Shown piece after piece: positions 16,571 to 25,145 of a stretch of DNA of 64,000 nucleotides. The DNA comes from Microbacterium maritypicum (GTDB lineage Bacteria > Actinomycetota > Actinomycetes > Actinomycetales > Microbacteriaceae): contig NZ_CP168030.1 of NCBI RefSeq assembly GCF_041529975.1, positions 186,001-250,000 of the forward strand, in the 5' to 3' direction. Numbering within the stretch: the first letter of the stretch is position 1; every line of letters starts with the position of its first letter. The translations under genes were made by a program, and so were the position numbers. The notes under the pieces are model-generated. The model was not told where the DNA came from and made no database searches. It saw only the letters and a list, made by a program, of their open reading frames with translations.

Positions 16571-17316
16571 GCCGCCACCTCCGCAAGCCAGCGGGCGACC
16601 GTGCCGCCGAACACCCGCTCCTCGGCATCGGGGTCGAGCCCTGCACCGAGCACCTTGCCGACGTTGGCCGCGAGGTCGATGTGGGGCAGGTCGGATCCGA
16701 ACACCACCCGGTCGGGGCCGAGGCGCTCCACGGCGAGTGCCACTTCTCCGGCGCCGATGATGGTGCCCGAGGTGTCGACGGCGATGTTCGGCACGGAGCC
16801 GACCGTGTTCACGGCCGACTCAGGCTGGCCGCCGAGGTGCGCCATCAGGAAGCGCACGTCGGGATGACGGCGGGCTGCGGCGGCGATGTGGTCGGCCGTC
16901 GACTCGTAGGGGAACTGCCCGACGGTCTTGCGCCACGCATGCGCGAGCACGATCAGCCGGTGCTCGGCGGCGTACTCGAGGATCGGATCGCTCAGTGGAT
17001 CGTCGGCCAGAGTCGCGATCCAGAGCTTGATGCCGATCATCCCGCGGTCCTCGACGTTGCGGCGCAGATCGTCGAGACTGTCGCGGCCGAAGCGCGGATT
17101 GACGTAGCAGTAGCCGCGCAGGCGGTCGGGGTATCGGCGCAGCTCGCCGGCCAGCACGTCGTTCATCTCCCGCACTTCATCGAGGCTCGGGTGGGCCTGG
17201 AAGCTTCCGAGGTTGCTGCACAGGAACAGCTCGATGCCCAGGCGGTCACCGGCCTCGAAGACCGCGGGGTCGAAGCGCCCTTCGTCGAGGTGCGTGTGCG
17301 CGTCGATGCCGGTCAT
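16567..17316 (-). CDS. amidohydrolase family 2 metal-dependent hydrolase
   Basis: This 249-residue TIM-barrel hydrolase has DAHTH at residues 5-9 (metal-binding H-x-H), GIKLWI near 95, AHAWRKT near 125, MAHLGG near 160 and VFGSDLPH near 216 with the catalytic Asp. Relatives hydrolyse lactones or amides or decarboxylate aromatic acids, so a lactonase-like step on a sugar-derived acid is one possibility here. Start and stop codons overlap both neighbours by four bases, so three consecutive genes are translationally coupled. Substrate unknown. Confidence 0.75.
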   Translation of the reverse strand: MTGIDAHTHLDEGRFDPAVFEAGDRLGIELFLCSNLGSFQAHPSLDEVREMNDVLAGELRRYPDRLRGYCYVNPRFGRDSLDDLRRNVEDRGMIGIKLWIATLADDPLSDPILEYAAEHRLIVLAHAWRKTVGQFPYESTADHIAAAARRHPDVRFLMAHLGGQPESAVNTVGSVPNIAVDTSGTIIGAGEVALAVERLGPDRVVFGSDLPHIDLAANVGKVLGAGLDPDAEERVFGGTVARWLAEVAA

Positions 17317-18530
17317 GCCGTCGCCTCACGCACGGCGAACGCCGCGCGGCGCAGAGTCTCGTCGATGTCGGCTTCGGTGTGCGCGGCGTTGACGTAGACG
17401 ACCCGATAGAAGGAGAGTCCGTGGCGGAACGCCGCCCGTAGGAAGGCCTGGACCTCGGCGTCGGCGCCGACGAACTGCGGGCACGCCGGGTGCCCCACGA
17501 GCCGGATGCCGGAGCCGGCCTCGGCGAACACCGCGTTCAGGCCGTTCTGCAGTCGGGTGCCGGAAGCGAGCAGTCGCGCGATCACGTCGCGGTCGCGCAT
17601 GGCGGTCATCGTCGCGGTGGCGGCTGCGAGCGACAGCGTCTCACCGCCGTAGGTCGACGTGACGACCACCTCGCCGCGGTCGAGCACGCCGAGCACCTCC
17701 CGGCGCCCGCAGTAGACCGCGAGGGGCATGCCGTTCGCGATCCCCTTGCCGAAGACCGACAGGTCGGGGAGCACGCCGGTCGCCTCGGCCATCCCGCCGA
17801 TCGCCACTCGGAAGCCGGTGACCATCTCGTCGTAGGCCAGCAGGGCGCCGTGCCGGTCGGCGAGGTCGCGCAGGTAACGGTAGAAGCCGGCCGCCTCGGG
17901 AATGGCCGGGTAGTCGGCGGCGATGAGGATGAGCGCGATCTCCGAACCCCGGGTGAGGAACAGGCGGTCGAGGGTGGCACGGTCTTCCCACTCGACCGCG
18001 TGGTGCAGGGCCGCGAGGGCTGCCGGAACGCCGGGCACGGCATCCGTCGTCGCCCCGGGCAGCACCCGCGCGCCCGCCGCGAGCGAGTTGAGCCAGCCGT
18101 TGTAACCGATCTGCACGACCCGGTCGCGACCGGTGTGCGCGCGGGCGATGCGGATCACGGCTGCCAGCGCCTCGCCGCCGGTCTTCAGGAAGCGCGCAGC
18201 CTCGGCACCGGGCACGAGGGAGCAGAACAGCTCGGCCGTCGTCGTCTCGAGCGGATGCGGGTGGCCGAACAGGATGCCGTCGTCGAGCTGGGCGCGGATC
18301 GCGGCGTCGACGGTCGGATCCGCATAGCCCAGAGTCACGGGTCCGAGCGCGCAGCGGTAGTCGAGGAACTCACGGCCCCGGTCATCCCACACCCGGCATC
18401 CGTGCCCGCGAACGATGACCTCGGGCTCCTCCGGCAGCAGCGTCGGCGCCTTGGAGTTGGTGCTCGACCCGACCGGCATCACGGCCAGCGCGCGCTGTCG
18501 CCATCCGGTGGTGCTGTGCGCGGTGTGCAT
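17313..18530 (-). CDS. class III PLP-dependent aminotransferase (glutamate-1-semialdehyde aminomutase-like)
   Basis: The 405-residue protein aligns with the class III aminotransferase layout: GHGCRVWDDRGREFLDY near 40-56, LKTGGEALAAVIRIARA near 115 (phosphate-binding loop), YNGWLNSL near 145, LLAYDEMVTGFRVA near 235 (Asp for the pyridine nitrogen) and FGKGIANGMPLAVY near 260 (Lys for PLP). It would transfer an amino group to or from an aldehyde/keto sugar derivative. Heme biosynthesis is unlikely, because the gene sits in a sugar catabolic operon and the canonical haem gene has different neighbours. ATG 18530 is chosen at MHTAHSTTGWRQRAL. Confidence 0.8.
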   Translation of the reverse strand: MHTAHSTTGWRQRALAVMPVGSSTNSKAPTLLPEEPEVIVRGHGCRVWDDRGREFLDYRCALGPVTLGYADPTVDAAIRAQLDDGILFGHPHPLETTTAELFCSLVPGAEAARFLKTGGEALAAVIRIARAHTGRDRVVQIGYNGWLNSLAAGARVLPGATTDAVPGVPAALAALHHAVEWEDRATLDRLFLTRGSEIALILIAADYPAIPEAAGFYRYLRDLADRHGALLAYDEMVTGFRVAIGGMAEATGVLPDLSVFGKGIANGMPLAVYCGRREVLGVLDRGEVVVTSTYGGETLSLAAATATMTAMRDRDVIARLLASGTRLQNGLNAVFAEAGSGIRLVGHPACPQFVGADAEVQAFLRAAFRHGLSFYRVVYVNAAHTEADIDETLRRAAFAVREATA

Positions 18531-18568
18531 GCTGGCCTCTCTGCCGTGCGGATCCTGCGGTGCGGTGT

Positions 18569-19594
18569 CTAGCCGAGGGTGATGACCTCGCCGGCGCGGG
18601 CCGCGGAGAGCTGGGCGGCCTTGGCGATCTCGACCGTGCGGATGCCGACGCCGGCATCGGGCTGCGGCTGCCGGCCCTCGCGCACGGCGCGGACGAACTC
18701 CTCGAGCAGCAGAGCGTCGAGGTCCGCCCCGACGGGACTCCACGTCTCGCCGAGCGCATCATGCCCGGCCACACCCTTCGCGAAGGGGCTGACCGTGACG
18801 GTGCCGCGCTCGGCCACGACCTGCAGCGTGAGGCCGCCCCAGGTCGCCGAGCTCATCGGCCAGCTCCACGAGCAGTCGATCGTGGCGATCACCCCGCTCG
18901 GGTACTGGATGGTGACGAGTCCGCCGGTCTCGACCGCGAGCTCGCGCTGCGCGTGCAGGATGCTGTTCGACATCGCGCGGACCGACTGCGCCCGCTCGCC
19001 CAGGAGCTCGTCGAGCAGGTCGGCGCAGTGCACGACGTGGTCGACGAGAGCGCCGCCGCCCGCCAGCTCGGGATCGGTGAACCAGGCGCGATCCTCCGGG
19101 AGCTTGCCGTTGTTGATGCCGGTGACCCCGAGGACCTTGCCGAGACGGCCGCTCTGCAGCTCGGCGATCGCGTCGCGCACGCTCGGCGCGAAACGCACCG
19201 GGTAGGCGACCATCAGGATCACTCCGGCCTGCTCGCACGCCTCGCGCATCGCGATCGCGTCGTCGACGGTCGTGGCCAGCGGCTTCTCGCACAGCACGTG
19301 CACCCCGGCGGCGGCCGCGCGCTCGACGAGGGCACGGTGCCGGGAGTTCTCGGCGGCGATCACGACGGCATCCGGGTTCCAGGCGAACGCCTCGTCGTAG
19401 GTGTCGACGTACGCGACACCCAGCTCCGCAGCCAGTGCGGCGCCGCGGGGGGCGTCGTCCGGAGCCGTGGCGCCGTCGGGGTCGGCGGCGATCAGCTCGA
19501 CGCCCGGCATGTCCTTCAGCGCGTGCACGTAGCTCAGGGCGTGCGTGTGCGCGAACGACAGCACGGCGATCCGCAGCGGGGTGGGGGCGGTCAT
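18569..19594 (-). CDS. Gfo/Idh/MocA-family NAD(P)-dependent oxidoreductase
   Basis: 341 residues. The N-terminal Rossmann domain (RIAVLSFAHTHALSYV near 7-22) departs from the usual G-x-G-x-x-G, reading S-F-A-H-T-H. The family Lys motif is present as VLCEKPLATTV near 97, and the substrate domain has LVDHVVHCADLL near 175 with the expected His. Family members oxidise ring hydroxyls of sugars, inositols or deoxyglycosides. The altered glycine loop with two His is typical of a subgroup I have seen annotated but with no assigned substrate. The gene overlaps the paralogue upstream by four bases. Confidence 0.78.
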   Translation of the reverse strand: MTAPTPLRIAVLSFAHTHALSYVHALKDMPGVELIAADPDGATAPDDAPRGAALAAELGVAYVDTYDEAFAWNPDAVVIAAENSRHRALVERAAAAGVHVLCEKPLATTVDDAIAMREACEQAGVILMVAYPVRFAPSVRDAIAELQSGRLGKVLGVTGINNGKLPEDRAWFTDPELAGGGALVDHVVHCADLLDELLGERAQSVRAMSNSILHAQRELAVETGGLVTIQYPSGVIATIDCSWSWPMSSATWGGLTLQVVAERGTVTVSPFAKGVAGHDALGETWSPVGADLDALLLEEFVRAVREGRQPQPDAGVGIRTVEIAKAAQLSAARAGEVITLG

Positions 19595-20604
19595 CGGACG
19601 GCCTCCTCGGCCTCGGTGCGGTCGGGGGTGGGGAGCGCGACGGGGGCGCCGGCGGCGATCGAGGCATAGGCGGCCTCGGCGACCGCGACGGCTTCGATGC
19701 CATCCGCCGGGGTCACCCTGGCGTCGCGGCCTTCGCGCAGCGCGGCCACGAAGTCGACGATCTCGGCGTAGTAGGGGCTCTCTTCGGGCGACATCGGCGG
19801 CAGGTAGTCGGTGGCTCCGGCGTCGAGCACGGCATCCGTGCGCAGCGACGCGTCTTCGGCGCTGTCGTATCGCAGCCGGCCCTCGGAGCCCGCGACCTCG
19901 ACGCTCGTGCGGAACGGCATTCCCGAAGCGACCCAGCTGGCGTGCAGGTGGCTGATCACGCCGCTGCGGTGCGTCAGCACGACGTGCGCGGTGACGGGTG
20001 CCGGAACCCGGTCGTCGACGGTCGGCGGGTTCTGCACCGCGAAGACCATGGCGACGGGGCCGGCGAACCAGACCGCCTGATCGATGTCGTGGATCATCAG
20101 GTCGCGGATGACCCCGCCACCGGTGCTCTCCGAGAAGAACCAGGGCGTCTGCGGGGCGGAGCCGGCGCGGCTGAACCGCTGCACCGCGAGGGTGCCGATG
20201 CGCCCGGCGTCGATGCCGGCCTTGATCTGCGCGTACTCGCCCATGTACCGGACGACGTGGGCGGGGAAGAGTCGCACACCGGCATCCTCGGCTGCTCGGG
20301 CCACCGTCGCCGCGGCCTCGGCGGTCGCCGCCAGCGGCTTCTCGCAGATGACGTCGCGCCCGCGCTCGATGGCCCGCAGGGCGAAGTCGGCGTGGGTGCT
20401 GCTGGGGGTCACGATGTCGACGATGTCGACCAGCCCGATGAGCGTGTCGACGTCGGAGACGAGCTCGAAGCCGTACTCCTCGGCGATCTCCTCGGCACCG
20501 GCCAGAGAGGTGACGTACCCCTCGGCGCCCAGCGCCCGCCAGGCGTCGGCGTGCACGCGCGAGATGCCGCCGGCTCCGATGAGTCCGACCTTCAACGTGC
20601 TCAC
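19591..20604 (-). CDS. Gfo/Idh/MocA-family NAD(P)-dependent oxidoreductase (second copy)
   Basis: 337 residues from GTG 20604, which overlaps the ROK stop (GTGA). It has a canonical Rossmann loop GLIGAGGISRVHADAW near 6-21, VICEKPLAATAEAAAT near 90 with the catalytic Lys, and RDLMIHDIDQAVW near 170 with the catalytic His. It is not a close copy of the following gene, so the two enzymes probably act at different positions or steps, as in inositol or anhydrosugar oxidation pathways. Part of the reverse-arm operon. Confidence 0.8.
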   Translation of the reverse strand: MSTLKVGLIGAGGISRVHADAWRALGAEGYVTSLAGAEEIAEEYGFELVSDVDTLIGLVDIVDIVTPSSTHADFALRAIERGRDVICEKPLAATAEAAATVARAAEDAGVRLFPAHVVRYMGEYAQIKAGIDAGRIGTLAVQRFSRAGSAPQTPWFFSESTGGGVIRDLMIHDIDQAVWFAGPVAMVFAVQNPPTVDDRVPAPVTAHVVLTHRSGVISHLHASWVASGMPFRTSVEVAGSEGRLRYDSAEDASLRTDAVLDAGATDYLPPMSPEESPYYAEIVDFVAALREGRDARVTPADGIEAVAVAEAAYASIAAGAPVALPTPDRTEAEEAVR

Positions 20605-21800
20605 TGCTTCTCCTCGGTGCTCTCGGCGGTCGTGTTCTCGGTGGTGGTGTCGTCCGCCCCAGCCGACTCGACCGGCAGCGGGGTGATGGGCGGGGCCGGC
20701 ATGTCGTCGATGCCGTAGATCTCGGCGGCGTGCCGCTGGAACGCGTGCACGACCGCGCCGTGCGCCGCGGCCTCCGCGCCCAGGCGGGCCTCGGCGAGCG
20801 GCACCTGGAACGGCAGCCCGAGGTGTCCGGGGAGCGCTGCCCGCAGCGGGTCGAGCAGCTGCTCGTGTGCGGCGGAGAGTCCGCCGCCGATCACGATCAT
20901 CGCGGGGTCGACCGTCATCGTCAGGGTCGCGATCCCGTGGGCGAGTTCGTCGATGAAGCCGTCGAGCTCCTGCTGCGCTGCGGCGTCTCCGCCACGTGCC
21001 TTCGCGAAGACCTCGGCGGCGGTCGGGGCGGTGCGCCACGAGATCTGTCCGGTCTCGGTGTTCAGCCCGCGGAAGGCGAGGCGGCCGATGTCGCCGGCGG
21101 CGTTGTGGATGCCGCGCCGCGGGCGACCGCCGAGGATGAGGCCCATCGCGATGCGGTTGCCGACCGAGAGGTAGATGACGTCGTCGACGAGCTGTGCGAC
21201 ACCCAGGTGGTGTTCCGCCACGGCGGCGAGGCGCACGCCGTTGTCGACCGCGACGGGGCAGCCGAACGCCTGCCGCAGCTGCGATCCGATGTCGATGCCC
21301 GACCACTCGGGGATGACGACCGAGGTGGTCACGCGCCCGGCGTCATCGACGATGCCGGGGAGGGAGACGCCGACCGCGCGCAGCTTCGACGCGGGGATCC
21401 CGGCGTCGGACAGGGTGCGGCGCACGTCGTCGATGACGGCGGCGAGTTTGGAGGCGCCGTCGGGCTGCTCGGCGACGCCGGGGTAGCTGCGCTGCACGAT
21501 CACGGCTCCAGCCAGGTCGGCCAGCACGACGCGCACGCTGGCGACGCCGATGTCGACGCCGACCACGGTGCCGGCGGCCGCGTGGAACGAGTAGCGGCGG
21601 GCGGGTCGACCGGCTCCGCCGCCGTTCTGCGCGGGGGCGTCGACGATCAGTCCGGAGTCGCCCAGGGCGGTCACCGCGTTCTCGACCGAGGTGCGCGAGA
21701 TCTCGAGCGAACGGGAGAGGTCGTTGACGGTCGCGGGGCCCGCGTCGCGCAGCTGCAGAGCCGATCGCGCGACGATCGAGCGTGGACTGTTCACGGCCAT
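20601..21800 (-). CDS. ROK-family transcriptional regulator
   Basis: About 399 residues. Residues 1-65 are a winged helix (ALQLRDAGPATVNDLSRSL, ISRTSVENAVTALGDSGLI). From about 85 a ROK sugar-kinase-like domain follows (VVGVDIGVASVRVVLADL, VDNGVRLAAVAEH, GDIGRLAFRG, PAMIVIGGG). The usual ROK zinc motif G-H-x9-11-C-x-C-G-x-x-G-C-x-E is not evident. The C-terminal tail is Thr/Glu-rich. ATG 21800 is preferred because GAGGGGG lies a few bases upstream, and ATG 21824 would add MEKKRGQH. It is divergent from the ABC operon and first in the reverse operon, so it likely represses both on sensing a sugar. Confidence 0.82.
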   Translation of the reverse strand: MAVNSPRSIVARSALQLRDAGPATVNDLSRSLEISRTSVENAVTALGDSGLIVDAPAQNGGGAGRPARRYSFHAAAGTVVGVDIGVASVRVVLADLAGAVIVQRSYPGVAEQPDGASKLAAVIDDVRRTLSDAGIPASKLRAVGVSLPGIVDDAGRVTTSVVIPEWSGIDIGSQLRQAFGCPVAVDNGVRLAAVAEHHLGVAQLVDDVIYLSVGNRIAMGLILGGRPRRGIHNAAGDIGRLAFRGLNTETGQISWRTAPTAAEVFAKARGGDAAAQQELDGFIDELAHGIATLTMTVDPAMIVIGGGLSAAHEQLLDPLRAALPGHLGLPFQVPLAEARLGAEAAAHGAVVHAFQRHAAEIYGIDDMPAPPITPLPVESAGADDTTTENTTAESTEEKQ

Positions 21801-21922
21801 GTGCTGCCCCCTCTTCTTCTCCATCGTCGGGTGCGATCAAATTAGCACACCGAATTCTCAGATCAAGCTTTGTTGTTCTCGAACGGGAAACACGCCTGAA
21901 ACAACCGTCTGGGAACTTGTAC

Positions 21923-21973
21923 TTGACGAATTATCCCATCCCAGTGTCATAATGAACCGTACTCAGCACGGTT
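21923..21973 (+). promoter_or_regulatory. promoter and candidate operator of the ROK-linked ABC operon
   Basis: TTGACG (21923-21928) and CATAAT (21948-21953) form a promoter with a long 19-base spacer. Directly downstream lies an inverted repeat, AACCGT (21955-21960), seven bases, ACGGTT (21968-21973), covering the likely start of transcription. Its position makes it a plausible binding site for the divergently encoded ROK repressor. The ribosome-binding site AGGAG precedes ATG 21990. Confidence 0.5.
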
Positions 21974-21989
21974 CAAGCAAAGGAGCACC

Positions 21990-23231
21990 ATGCGCGTCAG
22001 CAAGTTCATCGGCGTCGCCGCGGGAGTCGCGGCCGCCACCCTGTTGGCCGGATGTTCGGCCGGCGGAGGCAACACCGCAGAGGGTGAGCAGGACATCACG
22101 GTCTGGCTCTACCCGGTCATCGCCGACGAGGCGGTGCACAAGGACTTCTGGGACTCGACGATCGCCGACTTCGAGAAGAAGAACGAGAACATCAACGTCA
22201 AGTACGAGATCTTCCCGTGGGCCAACCGCGACGAGGCCCTCCAGACGGCGATCGCGGCCGGCAAGGGTCCGGATGTCGTCTACCTCATCCCCGACCAGCT
22301 CGCGGCGTACCAGAAGTCGATCGCGCCGCTCAACGACCTGCTGAGCGAGGAGCGTCAGGGCGACCTGCTGCCGAACGTGAAGAAGTCGGTCACGCTCGAC
22401 GGCGACATCCTCGGGGCTCCGCTGCTCACCAGCGCGCAGCCTCTCCTCTGCAACGCGGCCGCGTTCGAGGCCGCCGGCGTCACCGAGTACCCCGAGACGT
22501 GGGACGACATCGCCGAGATGGCGCCGAAGTTCACGGAGAAGGGGATGTACGCCCTCAACTACCCGGCATCCGCCGAGAACACCCTGAACCTCACCTACTA
22601 CCCGCTGCTGTGGCAGGCCGGTGGCGAGGTCTACACGAAGGACGGCGACATCGGCTTCGACAGCAAGGAAGGCGAGAAGGCGCTCACCTTCCTCACCGAC
22701 CTGGCCGATGCCGGAGCACTCGACCCCGAGGCCCTCACCACCAACGTCCCGCTCGAGCAGACGGCCGTCGCTCAGGGCAAGGTCGCCTGCACGTGGAACA
22801 ACGCGGTCCCCGAGGTCCTGCCCTTCTGGGGCGAGGAGAACGTCAAGGTCCTCGCTCCGCTGACCGAGAAGGAGACCGTCGCCTACGGCACGGTCGGATC
22901 GCTCTCGGTGCTCAAGGGCTCCAAGGCGCAGGATGCCGCGGCGAAGTTCGCGGAGTACGCGACCGGCGCCGACGTCATCGAGCCGTACCTGAAGGCCGCC
23001 GGCTTCTTCTCGGCGCTCAGCACCACCGAGCCGCTGTACGCGGATGACCCGCTGCTCGGCGAGGTCGAGAAGTACGTGCCCGACACCACGGTCGGCGAGC
23101 TCAACGCCTCGTCGCGTGCGCTGATGGGTGTGCTCGCTCCCGAGATCCAGGCGGCATTGCTCGGGGACAAGTCCCCGGAGGATGCTCTGAAGGATGCCGC
23201 GACCGCTGCGGCACCGCTCATCAAGAAGTAA
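21990..23231 (+). CDS. CUT1 carbohydrate ABC transporter, substrate-binding lipoprotein
   Basis: 413 residues with a type II signal (basic MRVSKF, hydrophobic core, LLAGC lipobox, Cys about residue 23). The mature domain reads as a family 1 solute-binding protein: TVWLYPVIADEAVHKDFWD, GKGPDVVYLIPDQLA, TWDDIAEMAPKF, QGKVACTWNN. It would be tethered outside the membrane and deliver a sugar or sugar acid to the two permeases downstream. The order binding protein, permease, permease without an ATPase is typical for actinobacterial CUT1 systems that share MsiK. A strong hairpin separates it from the permease genes. Confidence 0.88.
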   Translation: MRVSKFIGVAAGVAAATLLAGCSAGGGNTAEGEQDITVWLYPVIADEAVHKDFWDSTIADFEKKNENINVKYEIFPWANRDEALQTAIAAGKGPDVVYLIPDQLAAYQKSIAPLNDLLSEERQGDLLPNVKKSVTLDGDILGAPLLTSAQPLLCNAAAFEAAGVTEYPETWDDIAEMAPKFTEKGMYALNYPASAENTLNLTYYPLLWQAGGEVYTKDGDIGFDSKEGEKALTFLTDLADAGALDPEALTTNVPLEQTAVAQGKVACTWNNAVPEVLPFWGEENVKVLAPLTEKETVAYGTVGSLSVLKGSKAQDAAAKFAEYATGADVIEPYLKAAGFFSALSTTEPLYADDPLLGEVEKYVPDTTVGELNASSRALMGVLAPEIQAALLGDKSPEDALKDAATAAAPLIKK

Positions 23232-23238
23232 GCAGCAC

Positions 23239-23274
23239 CGGGGGCGTGCGGAGCCCGAACTCCGCACGCCCCCG
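23239..23274 (+). terminator. hairpin between binding-protein and permease genes
   Basis: A perfect 15-bp stem (23239-23253 with 23260-23274, arms starting CGGGGGCGTG) and a CCCGAA loop are followed by TTCCCTTC. It begins eight bases after the binding-protein stop. Such intra-operon hairpins usually protect or partly terminate the mRNA so that the binding protein is made in excess over the permeases. Confidence 0.7.
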
Positions 23275-23306
23275 TTCCCTTCACTCCCCCACGTGAGGAA
23301 TCACTG

Positions 23307-24212
23307 ATGACGACGGCAACCACGGCCAAGAGGCCCGCAGGGCGGGTCGCACGGGTGCTCGCACGGCGAGAGGCACGCATCGCGTTCCTGTTCGTGCTGC
23401 CCGCGTTCCTCCTCTTCATCGCCTTCCGCTTCGGCCCCAGCATCGTCGGCGTCGCCCTGAGCTTCTTCGACTACGACATCACCGGCGAGATCTCGTGGCG
23501 CGGGCTCGACCACTTCCAGCGCATGATCGCCGACCCGCTGTTCTGGCGGGCGATGGGCACCACGCTGATCTACACCGTGTTCGCGGTGCCGATCGCCCTC
23601 GTGCTCTCCACCGTGATGGCGCTCGGCGTGCGCCGCGCCTTCCGGGGCGCACGCTTCTTCCGCTCGATCTTCTTCCTCCCCGTCATCACCTCGCTGGTGC
23701 TGGCCGGCTCGATCTTCGTCTGGATCTTCTCCGCCAACGGTCCCTGGTCGGCACTGATGACCCCGCTGGGTCTCGGCGGATCCTGGCTGGGCAGCACCGT
23801 GCTCGTCATCCCGGCCATCGTCGTCGTCGGCGTCTGGTCGCGATTCGGCTACGGGATGATGATCCTCATCGCCGCGCTGCAGGACGTGCCGCGCGAGCTC
23901 GAGGAGGCCGCGCTGGTCGACGGGGCCAACGCCTGGCAGCGGTTCCGGTACATCATCATGCCGGTGCTGCGCCCGACCTTCTTCTTCCTCGCGGTGATCG
24001 AGACGACCGCCGCGTTCCAGGTCTTCGACGTCATCTACGTGATGACCCAGGGTGGTCCGGCGAACGCCAGCTACTCACTCGTCTACATGCTCTACGACCA
24101 GGGCTTCCGCTACTTCGACTACGGCTACGCGGCCGCCATCGGTGTGGCCCTGTTCATCATGACCCTCGTCGTCGCGCTCATCCAGCGCCTGGTGATCGGA
24201 AAGCAGAAATGA
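23307..24212 (+). CDS. CUT1 sugar ABC transporter permease (MalF-like)
   Basis: 301 residues and six membrane helices. The cytoplasmic EAA loop reads EEAALVDGANAWQRFRYIIMP near residues 198-218, where the ATPase docks. The N-terminus is basic, followed by IAFLFVLPAFLLFIAF as helix 1. It forms the channel with the next permease. The two genes overlap by four bases (ATGA), which indicates equal production. Confidence 0.88.
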   Translation: MTTATTAKRPAGRVARVLARREARIAFLFVLPAFLLFIAFRFGPSIVGVALSFFDYDITGEISWRGLDHFQRMIADPLFWRAMGTTLIYTVFAVPIALVLSTVMALGVRRAFRGARFFRSIFFLPVITSLVLAGSIFVWIFSANGPWSALMTPLGLGGSWLGSTVLVIPAIVVVGVWSRFGYGMMILIAALQDVPRELEEAALVDGANAWQRFRYIIMPVLRPTFFFLAVIETTAAFQVFDVIYVMTQGGPANASYSLVYMLYDQGFRYFDYGYAAAIGVALFIMTLVVALIQRLVIGKQK

Positions 24213-25126
24213 CCGCTCTGTTGCAGCCTCCGACACAGCCGCCGACGCAGTCGCCGGTGATGCCGCCGAAGATGTCGACCAAGCAGCGCCGCGCCTACCG
24301 CGCGCTCCAGCCCACCGGCTGGGGGATCGTCGGGCGATGGATCTGGCTGAGCCTGGCCGGCATCCTCAGCTTCTTCCCCTTCTACGCGATGGTCGTGCTG
24401 AGCCTGAAGCCGGGCATGGTCGTCGAGCTCCCCGGCTCGCTGCTGCCCTTCCAGGACATCTCGTTCGAGGCCTACGAGCAGGTGCTCGCCGGGCAGAACA
24501 TCCTCGGCTGGCTCGGCAACACGCTCATCTACTCGCTCGTCTCGGTCGTCGCCGTCCTGTTCCTCTCGGCGCTCGCCGGCTACGCCTTCGCCAAGAAGCG
24601 CTTCCGCGGCAAGGAGGTGATGTTCTGGTCGTTCCTCGCGATGGTGATGGTCCCGTTCCACGTCACCCTCATCCCGACGTTCATCCTCATGGCGAACCTC
24701 GGCGGCGTCGACACGTACTGGGGCCTGATCCTGCCCTCGCTCGCGAACGCCCAGGCCGTGTTCCTGATGCGGCAGTTCATCTCGGGCCTCCCGGACGAGC
24801 TGTTCGAAGCCGCCCGCATCGACGGTGCGGGTGAGTTCCGCATCTTCCTGCGGATCGTGCTGCCGCTGTGCAAGCCGATCCTGGCGACCCTCGGCATCTT
24901 CGTCTTCCTGTGGCACTGGAACGACTTCCTGTGGCCGCTCATCATCGCGAAGTCCAACGCGATGTTCACACTCACCGTCGGCATCTCGTCGCTGCAGCAG
25001 CAGAACGTCCCGCTGAGCACCATGCTCGCCGGTTCGGTCGTGGCACTGCTGCCCATCTTCCTCGCGTACCTCATCGCTCAGCGGTACGTGCAGGAGGGCG
25101 TGGCCGGTACGGGCATCAAGGGCTGA
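24209..25126 (+). CDS. CUT1 sugar ABC transporter permease (MalG-like)
   Basis: 305 residues starting at ATG 24209 inside the previous stop. A Pro/Thr/Gln-rich N-terminus (MTALLQPPTQPPTQSP) precedes six helices. The EAA loop is FEAARIDGAGEFRIFLRIVLP near 195-215, and the C-terminal YVQEGVAGTGIKG is the usual MalG-type ending. Partner of the MalF-like permease. No ATPase gene is nearby. Confidence 0.88.
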   Translation: MTALLQPPTQPPTQSPVMPPKMSTKQRRAYRALQPTGWGIVGRWIWLSLAGILSFFPFYAMVVLSLKPGMVVELPGSLLPFQDISFEAYEQVLAGQNILGWLGNTLIYSLVSVVAVLFLSALAGYAFAKKRFRGKEVMFWSFLAMVMVPFHVTLIPTFILMANLGGVDTYWGLILPSLANAQAVFLMRQFISGLPDELFEAARIDGAGEFRIFLRIVLPLCKPILATLGIFVFLWHWNDFLWPLIIAKSNAMFTLTVGISSLQQQNVPLSTMLAGSVVALLPIFLAYLIAQRYVQEGVAGTGIKG

Positions 25127-25145
25127 GAAGAAGGGAAAGCACCAC

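Noticed and set aside
17313..18530. Calling the aminotransferase hemL (glutamate-1-semialdehyde aminomutase)
   Set aside because: The fold class is the same, but the phosphate-loop motif and operon context (two dehydrogenases, amidohydrolases, ROK) point to a sugar-derived substrate.
18531..18743. N-terminal extension of the class III aminotransferase frame
   Set aside because: The added residues are Arg/Pro/His-rich and overlap the preceding oxidoreductase in another frame. ATG 18530 starts at a normal family position.
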